Positions 9,896 through 21,819 of a DNA stretch of 64,000 bases are shown here, piece by piece. The position numbers and the translations under genes were made by a program. The notes below the pieces were generated by a model. It was given only the letters and a program-made list of their open reading frames with translations, was not told where the DNA came from and searched no databases. The DNA comes from Proteles cristata cristata (Eukaryota > Chordata > Mammalia > Carnivora > Hyaenidae): the NCBI GenBank assembly GCA_017311185.1, contig JAESUZ010002383.1, forward strand, positions 2,579,423-2,643,422. The letters run 5' to 3'. Numbering within the stretch: position 1 is the stretch's first letter; each line of letters starts with the position of its first letter.

Positions 9896-12884
9896 GCATC
9901 AGAGAAGAGAGAGGCAGATGAGGCTGAGGTCAGGTGCTATGGACAGAGTCGGGTACATCGGCCCTGAAGAGGGTATATTCTAGATGGAAGTTAGATAAGT
10001 CCTAGGAGCCCTGGATGAAGCAAGCTCAGACCACTCTTTCCTGAAGCTTGGGTGTAGGGGTGGAGAGAGAGCTACAGGATTGTGTAGAGTCCAAGAAGAT
10101 GATTTATCTTTTGGATAAGGCTTAAATACACATACAAGTTTAGGCAAAGAGCCAGTTGAGATGGGGCTTAAAACCTGGAAAAGAGAGTAGAAGGTCTAGG
10201 GGAGAGTAGTTCAGGGGGAAAAGGTGAAATTTGTGAGTAAACAATCCAAAATATCAAAGAAGGCAATGACAGAGACCATGGTATGGTTTAGAGAAAAGTC
10301 TCACAGGAGAGGTAGGAAAAGTTAATTATTCGGGTTCAAAGTTGGCCTTGAGAATACATCTGGGCCCTGGGAAGATCTCACTGAAGGTTCAGGCCTGCCC
10401 TCAACCCATGCAAGACATCTACTGATTTAGGCCAAGGACAAAGAACTGAGTCCTCAATTATCTGGACATACCAATTAAAAAGGGTTTCCTTTACTTAATG
10501 AATTTCATCGCTCAAATTAAGAACAAGTTCTTTTTGCACCCAATTGGTCCATTTATCTTGCACACAGATTCTGCTCTAGTGGTCTGGAAACTCTAAGTTC
10601 ATAAATCACTGTACAATCCTGTACTCTTGGAGTGAGAGTACCTTCAGAGGTGAACTGGTCATTGCCTTCTCTTTGGCCAGATAGAGCATATTGGTACTCA
10701 CCTTCACAGGTAATTCAACTGAGCCCGCAGAGAGGAAGAGACTTGCTCGGAGAAACAGAGAATCACCTTAGTAGTATGTTTAATGTTAAATGATGTGCTT
10801 TCTGGGAGAAGGAAGTCCACTTGCCCCATGATTGGTCTCTGTACTCGCAGTACAGATGATGCAGAGGAGGTTGGGGATAATAGGAATGTCTGTGGAGGAG
10901 AGGGTAAGAGGCAGCATTCAGCCAGCAGAATTTTCAATTAAGCTTCTATTAATAGGCTTACCCTTTACCCTTTGGTCAGTCAATGCTGGGTACACCAAGG
11001 TGACCAAGATCTGTTCTTCACTCTCAAGAAGGTTGCTGCCTAGTGGGAGCAAGCAAACAAATGCAACACAATGTGATAGGTGCTATTATAGTTGCAAATA
11101 CAGGTGATGTGAGCGCCTACAGCAAGGAAAGAAAAGAGCCATTCCCAACAGAGAGGAGAGCATTTATGGAATCCTAGAGGCATGGAGGCATGGTGAGTGT
11201 GAGGAATGGAGCCCAGTGCTGCAGGTATGGCAAGGCATAGGCCGCAGGGCACAGCGGAATGTAGAGATGGAGGGGGTAAGGCCAGGTCACAAGAGGTCAC
11301 AACAGAGATTCCTAAACTTTCTCAGTTCACTGCTCTCTTAGTATGTCAGTTATTTCTCCCCAGTGCCCCGAGGCCCAAAGAAATACCATATGTTAAGTAG
11401 GTGGGTCGAAGCAGCTTAGTAGGTATTTATGTCCTAACAGTCATTGCCATGTGGAAAAAAACCCACGCAAATTAAAGAAAAATACTAATATCATGATTCC
11501 ATTCTGCAAAGATCATAATTCCTTATGAATAGGACATATGTAGCTGTTGGACACTATACGATTTCTCAAACCTTAGAATCAGACTGGGGACCACCATTTT
11601 CGTTTTCTGCTCCACATTGAATTTGAGGTGTCATTTCTTTTTTATCATCACGCCCACCAAAACCCCAGCTTTGCAGAGACATAATGTCATCAAATAGAAT
11701 CTCTTTGGGTCTAATGTGAACTACCTCTGGCTACTGTCCCTGCATGTTGAGTCTTGCTGCATTTCCTTCAAAAGAGGTAAAATATCCTGCATTCCCCTGT
11801 GAGTTTCCTACAGTGCTCTCTGAGGGCTCAATATGGGAATTCTAGGGCTGCAATGTAGTTCCTGGTTTCTAAAAGAGGTTTAGCAATGAAACCATGAAAT
11901 TCAAAACGTGGAGTTAGGATACTGAGCAATTGTTTACACTGTTAGTGAAAGACAGAAACTTCTTGAACATATGCAAAGCAGATGGAGAAATGAAACACTG
12001 GAAGGTAAAGATTATAGAGAAGGAGATATTATGGGCTTGAGAGATTATTTTTAATCCTTTAGGAATGTTTTTGGGTTTTGTTATACAGCAACAATCCTCA
12101 GCCTCAGTGTGAGGAGGAAGGCCTGTCGGTGACGAGGTTTGAGCCATCACGCTCCCCTTTTTGCTGTTTTTGTGGTGGTGTGCTGTGTGCATGCGCGTGC
12201 GCATTTTTGCTGTTTCAGCCAAGCATAGCAGACTCTGAAGAAATTGCTGTGGACTCCGGGCCTCTTACGCTCCAATCCTCAACTTTGGGTAAATTATTAG
12301 CAGAATTCTAGGATTTCCAGAGGACCGTAGCAGCAACAAATGTCAAAGAAGACAGAGGGAATGAAAAAAAAAGTCAGCAGGAAGCGAAGACATAATTTAC
12401 CTGCGACAGAAAGACCCCCTCAGTGAAGGAGATAAAGGAGAGAATGACTGACCTTTATTCCTGGGAAATGAGATAAAGTGAAAGGAGCTGGTGCCATGAA
12501 AAAAGCAAGGGGAATGAGAACCTGCAGAGAGAGGAGCATTCTCCTGTCACTTGGACAGTGGTGACATTATTGAGTCTCTGCCCACATTGCCTCTGACAGG
12601 AATTGTCTCTCTGGGCCGCCTGAGGAATGGGCAGGGACACTCCTACCAAGAACAGACAGCTGGCTGCATGGAGTGATTAGAAGTCACACAAACTTCTCAG
12701 CCTTGGACCAAAAATAACCTCCCAACAGATCTGCCACCAAGTCTGAAATGCTCACCATTGTCGTGACGCTTCCAAATTGGGGCACTGTGTCTCCAGGGTC
12801 CCTCTGTTAAAATAGAAAGGTGTTATTCTGGAAGGATAAAGCATTAACCCACCAGCATTTGTCCACATTGTTGGCCAATAAAAT
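9896..12884. other. Long unassigned non-coding stretch
   Basis: About 3 kb with no repeat I can assign and no convincing exon. Reading frames of 60-100 residues occur on both strands without recognisable domains. A short CG-containing alternating run (GTGCATGCGCGTGCGCA) lies near 12187-12203. Confidence 0.5.
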
Positions 12885-13440
12885 CTCATGAATTATCTAC
12901 TGTGTATTTTACTGTATCTAAAATTATCTCTTCCTGTATAATAGATTGTCTCAAAACTTAGTGGCTTAAGTCCATAAAAATTTATTATCTCACAGTTTCT
13001 ACTGGTCAGGAATTTGGGAGCGGCTTAGCTGGCAGTTTGGGGGTAGAGTCCCTCATGAGGATGTGGTCAGGACGCTGGCGGGAGCTGCAGTCTGCATGTG
13101 ACGCCTTGAGTGCTTCCAAGATGGCTCACTCGTATGGTTCTTGGCAAGAAGCCTCAGTTCCTCACCACATGGGCCTCTGCTGGGGGCTGTGTGAGTATCT
13201 TCACATGGTTGTGGGCTTCCCTCAAGAGTGATCTGAGAGAGAGAGAAGCAGGGAAGAGGCTACAAACGCCGTCTGTGCCCTAGTCTTGCAAGTCACACTC
13301 TCTCACTGCTGGCATACGCCGTTCCTTGGGATGAAGTCACGGAGTCCAGCCCATACTCAGGGGGAAGGTAATTAAACTCCATATGTTGAATGGAAGAGTA
13401 TCAAAGATTTGTAGATGTATTTAAAACTCACCACACCTGA
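12885..13440. repeat. Ancient mammalian interspersed repeat, family unresolved
   Basis: AACTTAGTGGCTTAAGTCC, TTTATTATCTCACAGTTTC, GGTCAGGAATTTGGGAGCGGC and CCAAGATGGCTCACTC are in the order of a common diverged mammalian repeat carrying the '...cttagtggcttaaa...ttattatctcacagtttctg' motif. I recognise the pattern but not the family name with confidence. Confidence 0.55.
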
Positions 13441-13486
13441 CACTCAATAGCCATGAAAAGATGGGGAATGGGGCAGGTAAGGATTT

Positions 13487-13705
13487 TTTTTTTTTCTCAG
13501 TAGCTTTATTGTGGTATAGTTAACATACCCTACAAACAACTGAACAATTCAGTGGTTTTTAGTACAACCACAGTGCTGTACAGCCATCACCACTAATTCC
13601 AGAACATTTTCATCACCTCAGTAAGGAACCCCATACCTATTAGTGGTCACTCCCCAGTCCCCCACTTACCCGGCCTTGGGCAACCACGAATCTACTTTTG
13701 AAATA
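13487..13705 (-). mobile_element. Old L1 fragment, minus strand
   Basis: TTTATTGTGGTATAGTTAACATACC, ACAACTGAACAATTCAGTGG, CAGAACATTTTCATCACCTCAG and CCACGAATCTACTTTTG follow the reverse complement of the mammalian L1 3' region. It is truncated at both ends. Confidence 0.85.
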
Positions 13706-14541
13706 GGTACGTTTTGATGGAAAAAGAAAAGATTGGCATAGATTTCTATTCTGGTTTTCGATCTTGCTAGGTCAGTGGAGGGCGGACAGAGGCAGGGATC
13801 CCATGGGGCAGCCACAGAGATAGAGTCAGGCCTACCTAGATGCTGCCAGCTGCAGTCAAAGGTTACCAGGAACTTCCCACCACCAGGGACCAGAACACAG
13901 GCACTGAGTAGGAACCTGGCTCTGCCTGGTGGCGTAGCGGCGTCCCCCAGGAGCAGACCAGCAACGTGACAATTCTGGCGCCTTGTAGGGGGAACATGGG
14001 CCTGGATGGAGTGCTCCAGATAGAGAGATGCTGAATTCATGATCAGATATGTCTCTGTTGGGATCCCAGCTCTGCCACTGACTAGCTTGTGTCTTTGGTC
14101 AAGTTACATGACTTAGATCAAGCTTTCCTTGCAGAGTGGCACAGCTCCTTCTTTTGATTCCTCCCTTGCCCACAGATGCCTAAGACCCACCTTAGAAGCA
14201 ATAATCATGGAGTTTGGCTGTAAGAATTAGACAAACATGGACTAATTTAGCCTGAGGACTTTGTATACGGCATGCTTCAGTAGAGAACGGTTATTACTAC
14301 TACTACTATTTACAGGGTTGCTAGGGAATGACTTGGATATAGGCTGGGACTTCTCAGTAATCTCTGGGCTATTTGGGGATAGGAGTCCAGGCGAGTCCTC
14401 TTCGGCTTAGTTTACTGCAGTTTAAGTAAGACACACCAGCCCTCTCTCATCTCCCTTGGGGCTGCTCCAGTCCTTCTTTTGAATGGAGGGTGAATCTGAG
14501 AAGCTGTTTTGCTCCCAATGTACTTCAGAAGTACAACAAAA
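13706..14541. other. Unassigned; a MIR fragment at 14041-14130
   Basis: Nothing gene-like is recognised. The MIR plus-strand core is visible as CCCAGCTCTGCCACTGACTAG with TTTGGTCAAGTTACATGACTT at about 14065-14115. Confidence 0.5.
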
Positions 14542-14690
14542 CCATGAGAGACTCTTGAATGCTGACAAAAACTGAGAACTGATGGATGTGGGGGGGAGGA
14601 GGGATGGGCATGGAGGAGGGCACTTGTGGGGATGAGCACTGGGTGTTATGTGGAAACTAATTTGACAATAAACTATTTGTAAAAAAAAAA
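14542..14690 (+). mobile_element. 150-bp 5'-truncated L1 3' end
   Basis: The carnivoran L1 3' UTR end (GATGAGCACTGGGTGTTATGTGG ... TTGACAATAAAC) is followed by an 11-base A tail. The target duplication AGTACAACAAAA flanks it at 14530-14541 and 14691-14702. Only the last part of the 3' UTR, including its G-rich tract, was inserted. Confidence 0.93.
14590..14608 (+). other. Potential G-quadruplex in L1 3' UTR
   Basis: A run of seven G, then AGGA, GGG, AT and GGG gives four G3 runs with loops of 1, 4 and 2 bases. L1 3' UTRs are known for a G-rich tract able to fold this way. Folding here is inferred from the pattern only. Confidence 0.6.
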
Positions 14691-14853
14691 AGTACAACAA
14701 AAGCTTAGAGATACTGCTCTGTATATGTATACATTTATATACAAGTCAGTGTCTTACTTTTTAAACGCACACCATTTAACAAGCACAGAAATACGCAAAT
14801 GCACTGTTTTGCAGTGCTAGCAGGAAAAAAAAAAAAGCCCTACGGTGCAAAAT

Positions 14854-14894
14854 AAACCAACCAACCAACCAACCAACCAACCAACCAACCAACC
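14854..14894. repeat. (AACC)n tetranucleotide microsatellite
   Basis: About ten uninterrupted copies of AACC (or CCAA). Confidence 0.95.
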
Positions 14895-15510
14895 AGCAGC
14901 TTGGCCCAGCTGCAGAGGCAGCACAGAAGGAAGGTGCACTAGCTGGGCGAGGTCTCCCCATGCTCTCCTGTTCCAGGTCTGTGCTCATTCGAGAGACGTG
15001 TTACACGGTCCCATGGCCTCTGCTGCCCTGCTTGTGCCTTGGCTCCAGACGTGCCTCGTGGCAGAGAAAGTACTAGGAAGAGAAGATTTCATTTGAAAAA
15101 AAAAAACAAAACACCAACCTTCCTTCCCGAGGCTGGCATTCCCTGCGCGCTGAGTGGGCACGGAGAATTTGCTCACACCTTTTCTCGTGTGAGCCTCGAC
15201 ACCTTTTCTCCCTTGCAGGGGTGGGGTGCCAGCCCTGTAGGGAGCTCTTGAACCAGCTGCTTTTCTGATCTCCCTGTCCAATCGCTCAGTACCGGGACCC
15301 CCTGTTTTATTTCCTTCATAGCTCCCCATTTTGAAATCTTTATACCAGGAGAGCATAAGCTTCACCAACATGAGGGAATTTGCCTTTTCTTTTTTTTTTT
15401 TAACCCAGCATCCCAGTTCCTGGAAATCTGGGTGTTGTACAGCCGACATTTGGCAAATATTCCTGTGAGAATGAACAGAGTGAGCCATTTAGCACTATCT
15501 CCTTTGATTC
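14895..15510. other. Unassigned non-coding sequence, moderately GC-rich
   Basis: The longest open frame of the window (14985-15488, minus, 167 residues) lies here. It has no recognisable domain, and its proline/arginine/glycine-rich composition is what GC-rich non-coding DNA gives. I see no support for an exon. Confidence 0.5.
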
Positions 15511-15514
15511 TTTC

Positions 15515-15662
15515 AAAACCTCGGAGAGAACCACTTTTATTGGCTTTATTTTATAGTTGGGGAAACTGAGTGTCCTGATTCATGAATGACTTGTCTAAAG
15601 CAACACAGCTAGTAAGAGGAAGCCAGAGTCTCAATCAGCTTCGGTCTCCAGGTCCTATGTTC
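15515..15662 (-). repeat. MIR fragment, minus strand
   Basis: TTTTATAGTTGGGGAAACTGAG, then GACTTGTCTAAAGCAACACAGCTAGTAAGAGG, is the antisense MIR core in order. Confidence 0.75.
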
Positions 15663-15994
15663 TTTTTTTCAAATCCTGCATACCCCCTGACAGTGTCCTT
15701 GTTTCCAGAAAGTAATCCCCTCAACTGTGTAAGGCTGATGAACTACTTGCACTAGGTTTCTTCCTGAACAGGACATTTCATCTTCCAGATTATGTCTCAT
15801 AAGAAAGCCACCAAAGGAAAAGGCGCCCTGGTTATTATAGGCTTAGATTCATGATCCTTTCCCTGAATTTGTTTTAGATGTCACTAAGAATTAAGTGGAA
15901 CTGACATGGAGTGATCTCCAAAACATAAATTTAAAAAGCGAGACGCAGAACGTTGTGTATGGAAAGCTATTGTTTTAATAAAAAGAGAGGGGAG
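15663..15994. other. Unassigned non-coding sequence
   Basis: No recognisable feature. Confidence 0.5.
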
Positions 15995-16930
15995 ACTGTT
16001 CAATACAGCAGTTACGCTCCTTGGTATTTTACTCAAATGAGTTGAAACTTAATGTCCACACTAGAACCTAGATATAGATGTTTATAGCAGCTTTATTCAT
16101 AACTGCCAAAGCTTTGAGGTAACCAAGATGTCCTTTGGTAGGTGAATAGATGGATAAACTGTGGTAAATCCAGACAATGGCATACTCTTGGTGTTAGAAA
16201 GAAATGAGCTATCAAGCCGTGATAAGACACGGAAGAATCTTAAAGGCATATTACCAAATGAAAGAAGCCAATCTGAACAGGCTATATTCTGTACAATGCC
16301 AACTATATGACATCCTGGAAAAGGCTCAACTATGGAGACAGTAAAAAATCTGTGGTTGCCAGGGAGTCAGTGGGAATAGGAGGAGCACCAAGGAGTTTTA
16401 GGTCAGTGAAACTTTTCCATCTGACACTATAAAGATGGATACATAGGAGCGCCTGGGTGTCTCAGTCAGTTAAGTGTCTGACGTGAGCTCAGGTCATGAT
16501 CTCACAGTTTATGATTTCGAGCTCCGCATCGGGCTCTGTGCTGACAGCTCAGAGCCTGGAGACTGCTTCAGATTCTGTATCTCCCTCTCTCTCTCTGACC
16601 CTCCTCTGCTCACGCTGCCTCTCTCTCTCTCTCTCAGAAATAAATAAATCATTTAAAAAAATTTAAAAAGAAGATGGATACACAACAGGCATTTGTCAAA
16701 ACCCATAGAATGTACCACACTAAGAGGGAAACCTAATATAGACTACAGGCTTTGGATGACAATGATGTGTCTAAGTAGGCTTATCAATTACAGCGAATGT
16801 ACCACCCTGGCAGGGGATATTGCTAATAGGAAAGGCTCTGCATGTGTGGGGGCAGGAGGTATACAGGAAATCTCTGTACCTACCTCTCAGTTTTGCTCTG
16901 AACCTAAAACTGCTCTGAGCTTCTAGTTAT
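15995..16930 (+). mobile_element. Old L1 (L1MA/MB-like) ORF2 end and 3' UTR, split by a SINE
   Basis: TTTATAGCAGCTTTATTCATAAC, GAAATGAGCTATCAAGCCGTG, AAAGAAGCCAATCTGAA and GTGGTTGCCAGGGAGTCAG run in L1 order up to the SINE. After it the sequence resumes with CATTTGTCAAAACCCATAGAATG and GACAATGATGTGTC. ORF2 is broken by stops and only non-coding fragments remain. Confidence 0.9.
16444..16670 (+). mobile_element. SINEC inside the old L1
   Basis: A full-length copy with head GCGCCTGGGTGTCTCAGTCAG, CTGACCCTCC body and AATAAATAAATC tail. The target duplication AAGATGGATACA flanks it at 16432-16443 and 16671-16682. Confidence 0.95.
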
Positions 16931-17130
16931 AAAGTAAATAGGTCACAGGGATGAAAAGTGCAGCATAGGGAATATACTCGATAATATTGCAATAACATCG
17001 TATGGTGACAGTGACTATACTTATCACAGTGACCATAGAGTAATATGTAGAATTGTTGAATCACCGGGCTGTATACCTGAAGCTATTATAAATGATATGT
17101 TAATATATTTTGATTCTTTTTTTTAAAAAA
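16931..17130 (+). mobile_element. Second old L1 3' end
   Basis: GTCACAGGGATGAAAAGTGCAGC, ATGGTGACAGTGACTATACTTATC and GGGCTGTATACCTGAAGC follow an L1 3' end that finishes 'tgtacacctgaaactaatataa'. It abuts the previous L1, so it may be part of the same or of a second insertion. Confidence 0.75.
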
Positions 17131-19174
17131 GTCTATTTTTAGAAATTTAAAAATAAGATTAAAAGGGGAGGGGAGAGAATACTTATACATGTTTACTTAT
17201 GCATGCATTTCATTTTTCTGGCAGGATATGCAAGAAATTAATTGCATTAGCTATTTTCAGTGAAGCAATTATGTACTTGGAGCTGGGGTTGGGGGGAACT
17301 TTTCATTGTGTACCCTTTTGTTCTTTTTAAATTTTATTGCATGTGACTATGTTTTATACTCAAAAAGAAAATATCTCACCTAGAGACACCACGTTCTCAC
17401 CCAGCATTTGCTTTAGCTAAAGTCTTATGATACAGGTGAGCTCTGAATACTCAGTTTGGGTTTTCTGTGCCTTTCCAGCAAAAAATGGCAACTGGATCCT
17501 GGCCGGGGACTAGGGCAGGTCCCAGGTCAGCTCTCCCCGGCACACACACCCAGACAAGATGCCCATCCCTGTAGGATGTGTGGTTCCTTCATAGTGCAAG
17601 AGCGTGTCCCTCTGAGAGAGCCACGGACTATATGCTCTGACTTCCTTGCCCTCCAGTTCTCCAGCCCCCCTAATTGGGGATGAGGACTTCTTATCTAGCC
17701 ATCTTGCTGAGGTAGTCTCCTTTTCAGCAAAAAAGATGGAGGATGGACGAACGGGCTGTGGTGTGGGTTAGCAGGGGGGCAGGCAGGCTGAGGGGTGATG
17801 GTGTGAGACAGTGGTGGGAGGAGCAGTTGAGACTGGAGGCCCTAGTGATGTAGGTTATTGGCATGGGCAGGTGGAGAGTGATGAGCGGTGGGCACGTGGG
17901 CACGTGAGCAGATGGACAGATGGGTGGGTAGGTGGGGATGGACTAGAGATGTAGAGACAGGGCTGGGGCAGGTGCTCAGGGCAGCAGTTATGTCCTCTGA
18001 GCACATTCTCCGAAAGGAAAGCTCTTTCAATATTTTTTCCCACCAGGTACTTTACTGAATTGCTGGTTGTTAGTCTCATGTTGAAAGAAATCATAACAAG
18101 AGCATGTGACACCAAAGTTGGCAAAGGGTGTTGCTGTTCTTTTTCCAACCTTCCATCAACTATGAAGCCATTGCTGTCATTGTCCCTGCCTCTAAGGTTG
18201 AAACCTGTCCACTCCTCTGCTTGGCTCTCATCCCAGTGTTTTTCCTTTGTGGACAAAGTGGTAAGACGTACCTCACCCTGCTTACCATTCCCTTTCCACC
18301 TCCCTCCTCACCTCTCCTGCTCTAGATTCCCAGCTGTCCTGGGTTATAAAGCAGAGCAGCCTGCACAAGGCTAACAAGTGATGGTGACGCTTTCCTGTTT
18401 ACTGCAACTCTTTCTTCCCAGGAGGTGAGAGCAGGCTTCTGGGCTCCCTGCCACTCGGGACTCCAAACGTCCTCCAGAGATTCCTTAACCAGCCAGGCCC
18501 GTAGCCACTTGGGCACCCACTAACTTCAGTGCCTTCTCTCAGCCACTGATGGGGAAGAGGCTTAGAATCAAAGTGAAAATCCATGCCATCGTCTGAGGAA
18601 GTCTGAAATCAGATAAGGGGGCACACGGCATACTTTAAAAGCCCCAAACATAATAACATAGTGCACGGGCAGCAGAGGCACAAGTGTGCAACTAATTACA
18701 GACAGGGAAGCAGATGGCCTAATCCTCTCAGAATCTGTGAGGAAAAACCTCCACAGAACAAGGTTAGGTAACCCCCCCCGGCCGATGGAAGAGAGGCAGC
18801 CTTTAGCTCCTGGCTCATCTGCCCTCTCCACTCTTTGAAGGCTCAGAGAAGTTCTCCATCATTAGCCTGTCAGAGCAACAGCTTTAAACAAAGGGAAAGC
18901 CCTCCCACCTCCACTGCCCGCCACCGCCACCGCCACCGCCACCGCTTTCTTGGCAACTTGCAATACTGAGAGGATAGGACAGGTTGAGGGGAGGAAGTGC
19001 TTTACTGTATTTCCTGTTTGGAAGCATTCCACCCCGAGGCTGTCTCCGGTTGTGTCTGTCCCACTAACCAGGCCGGGGAAATGTCTGTTCGTCACCTCTC
19101 CTTGATTAGTGTGCTTGGTAGGACCGTGATTCCCCAGACATGTCCCTGTGCTAAGTCCAGGAGCCTGTGCACAT
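17131..19174. other. Long unassigned stretch
   Basis: No repeat family or exon is recognised over about 2 kb. It includes a G/T-rich segment (about 17720-17990) with many GGTGGG-like words and a short (CCACCG)n array. Frames of 60-130 residues show no domain. Confidence 0.45.
18918..18945. repeat. Short (CCACCG)n array
   Basis: Four and a half copies of the hexamer CCGCCA, a GC-rich island in an otherwise AT-rich stretch. Confidence 0.9.
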
Positions 19175-19845
19175 GGTGGATTACCCTACAAGGGGATATT
19201 AAAGGAGCAAAAGGAATTAAGCTTGTTAATGAGCTGATCCAAAAAAAAGCAGATTATCCTGGATTGCCCAGGGGGCCCAATATAATCTCAGGTCCCTTAG
19301 TGTGGAAGAGGGAGGCAGAAGAACCAGTATTGGAGTGGTGCAGAGGGAGAAGGACTCGACCCGCCATAGCCTCTCTGATGATGGAGGAAGGCACCACCAG
19401 CCAAGGGCTGCCTGTGGCCTCTATAAGCTGGAAAGGGCAAGGAGGATTCCTAGAGTCTCCAGAAGAGAATGCAACCTTGCTGACACCTTGTGATTAGTCC
19501 AGTGAGATCCACTTCATTTTTTTTTAAAAAAATTTTTAATGTTTTATTTATTTCTAGGAGAGAGAGAGACAGCGTGAGCAGGGGAGGGTCAGAGAGAGAG
19601 GGAGTCACAGACTGAAACAGGCTCCAGGCTCTGAGCTGGCAGTCAGCACAGAGCCCGACGCGGGGCTCGAACCCATGAACCACGAGATCATGACCTAAGC
19701 GAAAGTCAGACACTTAACCAACTAAGCCACCCAGGCGCCCCCAGTGAGATCCACTTCAGAGTTTTGATCTCCAGAACTGTAAAATAATCCCTTTGGACAA
19801 TTTTCAACCACCAAGTGTGTGGTAAGAACAGCTGCAGGAGGAAAT
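19175..19845 (+). mobile_element. MLT1 (ERVL-MaLR) LTR, split by a SINE
   Basis: GGGGGCCCAATATAATC, ATGGAGGAAGGCACCACCAGCC, CTATAAGCTGGAAAGGCAAGG-like text and GACACCTTGTGATTAG precede the SINE. CTCCAGAACTGTAAAATAATC and CACCAAGTGTGTGGTAAG follow it. Together they are the second half of an MLT1 LTR in order. This accounts for most of the 166-residue frame at 18997-19497, which is therefore not a gene. Confidence 0.8.
19517..19740 (-). mobile_element. SINEC, minus strand, young
   Basis: A full antisense copy with TTTCTAGGAGAGAG at the tail junction, GGGGAGGGTCAG body, GGGGCTCGAACCC B-box region and CCACCCAGGCGCCCC head. The 18-base duplication CCAGTGAGATCCACTTCA is identical at 19499-19516 and 19741-19758. 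The intact duplication suggests a recent insertion. Confidence 0.97.
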
Positions 19846-20292
19846 GAACAGAATTGGAAAATTGGATCCTGCTTGACTCAGGTCAAGGCAAGGGCTACCT
19901 CTAGTGTCTTCCTAGCAGGGGTCAGTTTCATCAACATCATCATCAACATCATCCATAAGAGAGGGTGAATCCTACCCACTGGCCTAGAAGGAGCCTCTGA
20001 CCTTTGGTCCACATGTCTTGAGGTGAGATGAAATACAATGGTGACCAATTTTCATAAGAGGAGATGACAGGAGCGTTTTCTTAGAGGTCCAGACATTAAG
20101 GGTTGGGCCCACTTACGGTGAGAAAGAAGGGCATGAACTCAGGTGGCAGAAGCAGAGTGTGTTTTGGCCTAAAGGTTGACGAGGATCTTGGGAGGTGGGG
20201 CCTGCAGGAGGATGCTACAGCATGAGGGGTCCTCAGGGACTGGAGCACTCTAGATGGGGAGGTATAGATCCACGGTTAGAAAGAGCAATTGT
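19846..20292. other. Unassigned non-coding sequence
   Basis: No recognisable feature apart from a short ATC-rich run near 19926-19955. Confidence 0.5.
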
Positions 20293-20508
20293 GGGGACTT
20301 CTGGGTGGCCCAATTGGTTGACCGCCTGACTCTTGATTTCAGCTCAGGTCATGATCTCAGGTTGTGGGATTGAGCCCCATATTGGGCTCTGCACTGAGCA
20401 TGGAGCCTCTGTCTCTCCCTCTCACCCTCACCTTCCCCCTCACCTTCTCGCACTGGCTCTTTCCCCTGGTCACTCTCTCTCCTTCCAAAAAAAGAAGAAA
20501 AAAATTCA
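20293..20508 (+). mobile_element. SINEC, diverged
   Basis: Head GGACTTCTGGGTGGCCCAATTGG, B-box region GGGATTGAGCCCC, CT-rich body and A-rich tail. It carries the older GCACTGAGCATGGAGC body. No clear target duplication is visible. Confidence 0.9.
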
Positions 20509-21504
20509 AAATTATGGCCTGAGGGATTCACTAACACACAATACAGAGTTTCTCTTGAAGCTGAGAATTTCTTGGGAATTACAAACCTAACCCTTGTAGA
20601 TTCATCAAAAAGGGGTAATGACCACTGAGTGGTGTGGCAGCCAGGACTTAAAAATTCAGCAGAAACTCATTACTGATTCATTCCTAAAATCAGCTTTTTA
20701 GAATCTGTGTCTTCAGTGCTCATGTGATAGAGAATTGGGCTTTGCAAGCTGTTTATCTTTCCAAAGTAGAGGCAACACATCATGTCTCCATCCCTCTCCT
20801 ATTCCTCAACTGTCTCCTACTGACTCCATCTTCTTTCCTCAGGAAAACAGTGGGGAGTGTGGAGAGGAGAGGAAGGGCCAGCATTGGGTGGAACCCAGAA
20901 AAGCATTTTTTACCCATCCTGCCTAGTGGAGGTGATCCCTGCTTACTGATGCAGGGAGCATAACCCCCAAATTGGATGGATCATGTTGGAGGCTGAGGGA
21001 ATGGGGCACATGTGACAGCTGCAGCAACTCTATGGGATATACTGTGGGTTTCCTATAGCTAGAACCCAACCCTAAGTTTTGGGATTTCTGTAAGCAGAGC
21101 TCATGTCTGTCCCCAGTTTTTCACCCCACCCCAACTCCCCATCCCAAGTGCCGACAAGAGTGTTTGGCACAAAGGACACTCCATTGAACCCTTGCTGAAT
21201 TTCATGGAATGAAGGTGAAGCCAAGACCCTCTCTCTCTCTTAGCAACTATGACCAAAGATCTCTCTTGCAGCAGAGTCCAGACTTCTCTCTGCACGAGGT
21301 CATAGGAGTTTAAATGGAATGATGTGGCATTCATGCAAATTGGAGAAGATGCCATTAAGCGAATACTTCCAGTCTGAACAACTGGATGGCTAATGGACTT
21401 GGGAATATAATCTAACTTCTTAGTAAACTTCTGAAAACTGAACTTGTCCCCTGTTCCAAACATACTTCTTCAGTATTACATATTACAGATGACTCAGTCA
21501 TCTG
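20509..21504. other. Unassigned non-coding sequence
   Basis: No repeat or exon is recognised. The 120-residue minus-strand frame at 21101-21463 has no recognisable domain. Confidence 0.5.
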
Positions 21505-21795
21505 AGCTATTTGACTGTTCCTCTGCCTGGAATGCCCTCTCTGAATTCCCTTCCTCACCTATCTGGCAAATTTCCATTCATTTTCTAAGACATTATGTGT
21601 CATCTCTACCTGGAGACTTTTCCTGATGCTTCAGGTGCCTCTTGCCTTCCCCACACACTTCCATCCTAGTGACTGCTACCTGTTTCAAACATGATCAGTA
21701 CTCTTCATCTTCAAAAACGGTGTCATTTATCTATCACCACACACTATCAAAATGCCTAGCATTAGTAAATTCTCAATAAATGTCTACTAAATGAC
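21505..21795 (+). repeat. L2 3' end
   Basis: GACTGTTCCTCTGCCTGGAATGCCCTC, then TTTTCCTGATGCTTCAGG and TCTCAATAAATGTCTACTAAATGA, is the L2 3' UTR in order. It is diverged but nearly continuous. Confidence 0.85.
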
Positions 21796-21819
21796 CCTAT
21801 ACTAGCAGCTACTATCGAC

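Noticed and set aside
14854..14894. (AACC)n array as a possible telomere-like or regulatory array
   Set aside because: Unit is AACC, not the telomeric CCCTAA, and it is a short ordinary microsatellite.
14985..15488. 167-residue open frame on the minus strand, the longest in the window
   Set aside because: No recognisable domain, low-complexity composition, and it lies in GC-richer DNA where stops are rarer. No splice or promoter context supports it.
17720..17990. G-rich segment as a G-quadruplex or CpG island
   Set aside because: G3 runs are separated by loops too long for the canonical pattern, and CpG is sparse.
18997..19497. 166-residue open frame on the plus strand
   Set aside because: Its second two-thirds is an MLT1 LTR read in one frame, so it is a chance frame.
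20333..20590. Similar frames starting MIS...GSSPASGSVLTA found at several places (20333, 24473, 42637, 60236)
   Set aside because: All are one frame through the SINE body and tail; the likeness comes from the SINE family, not a protein family.
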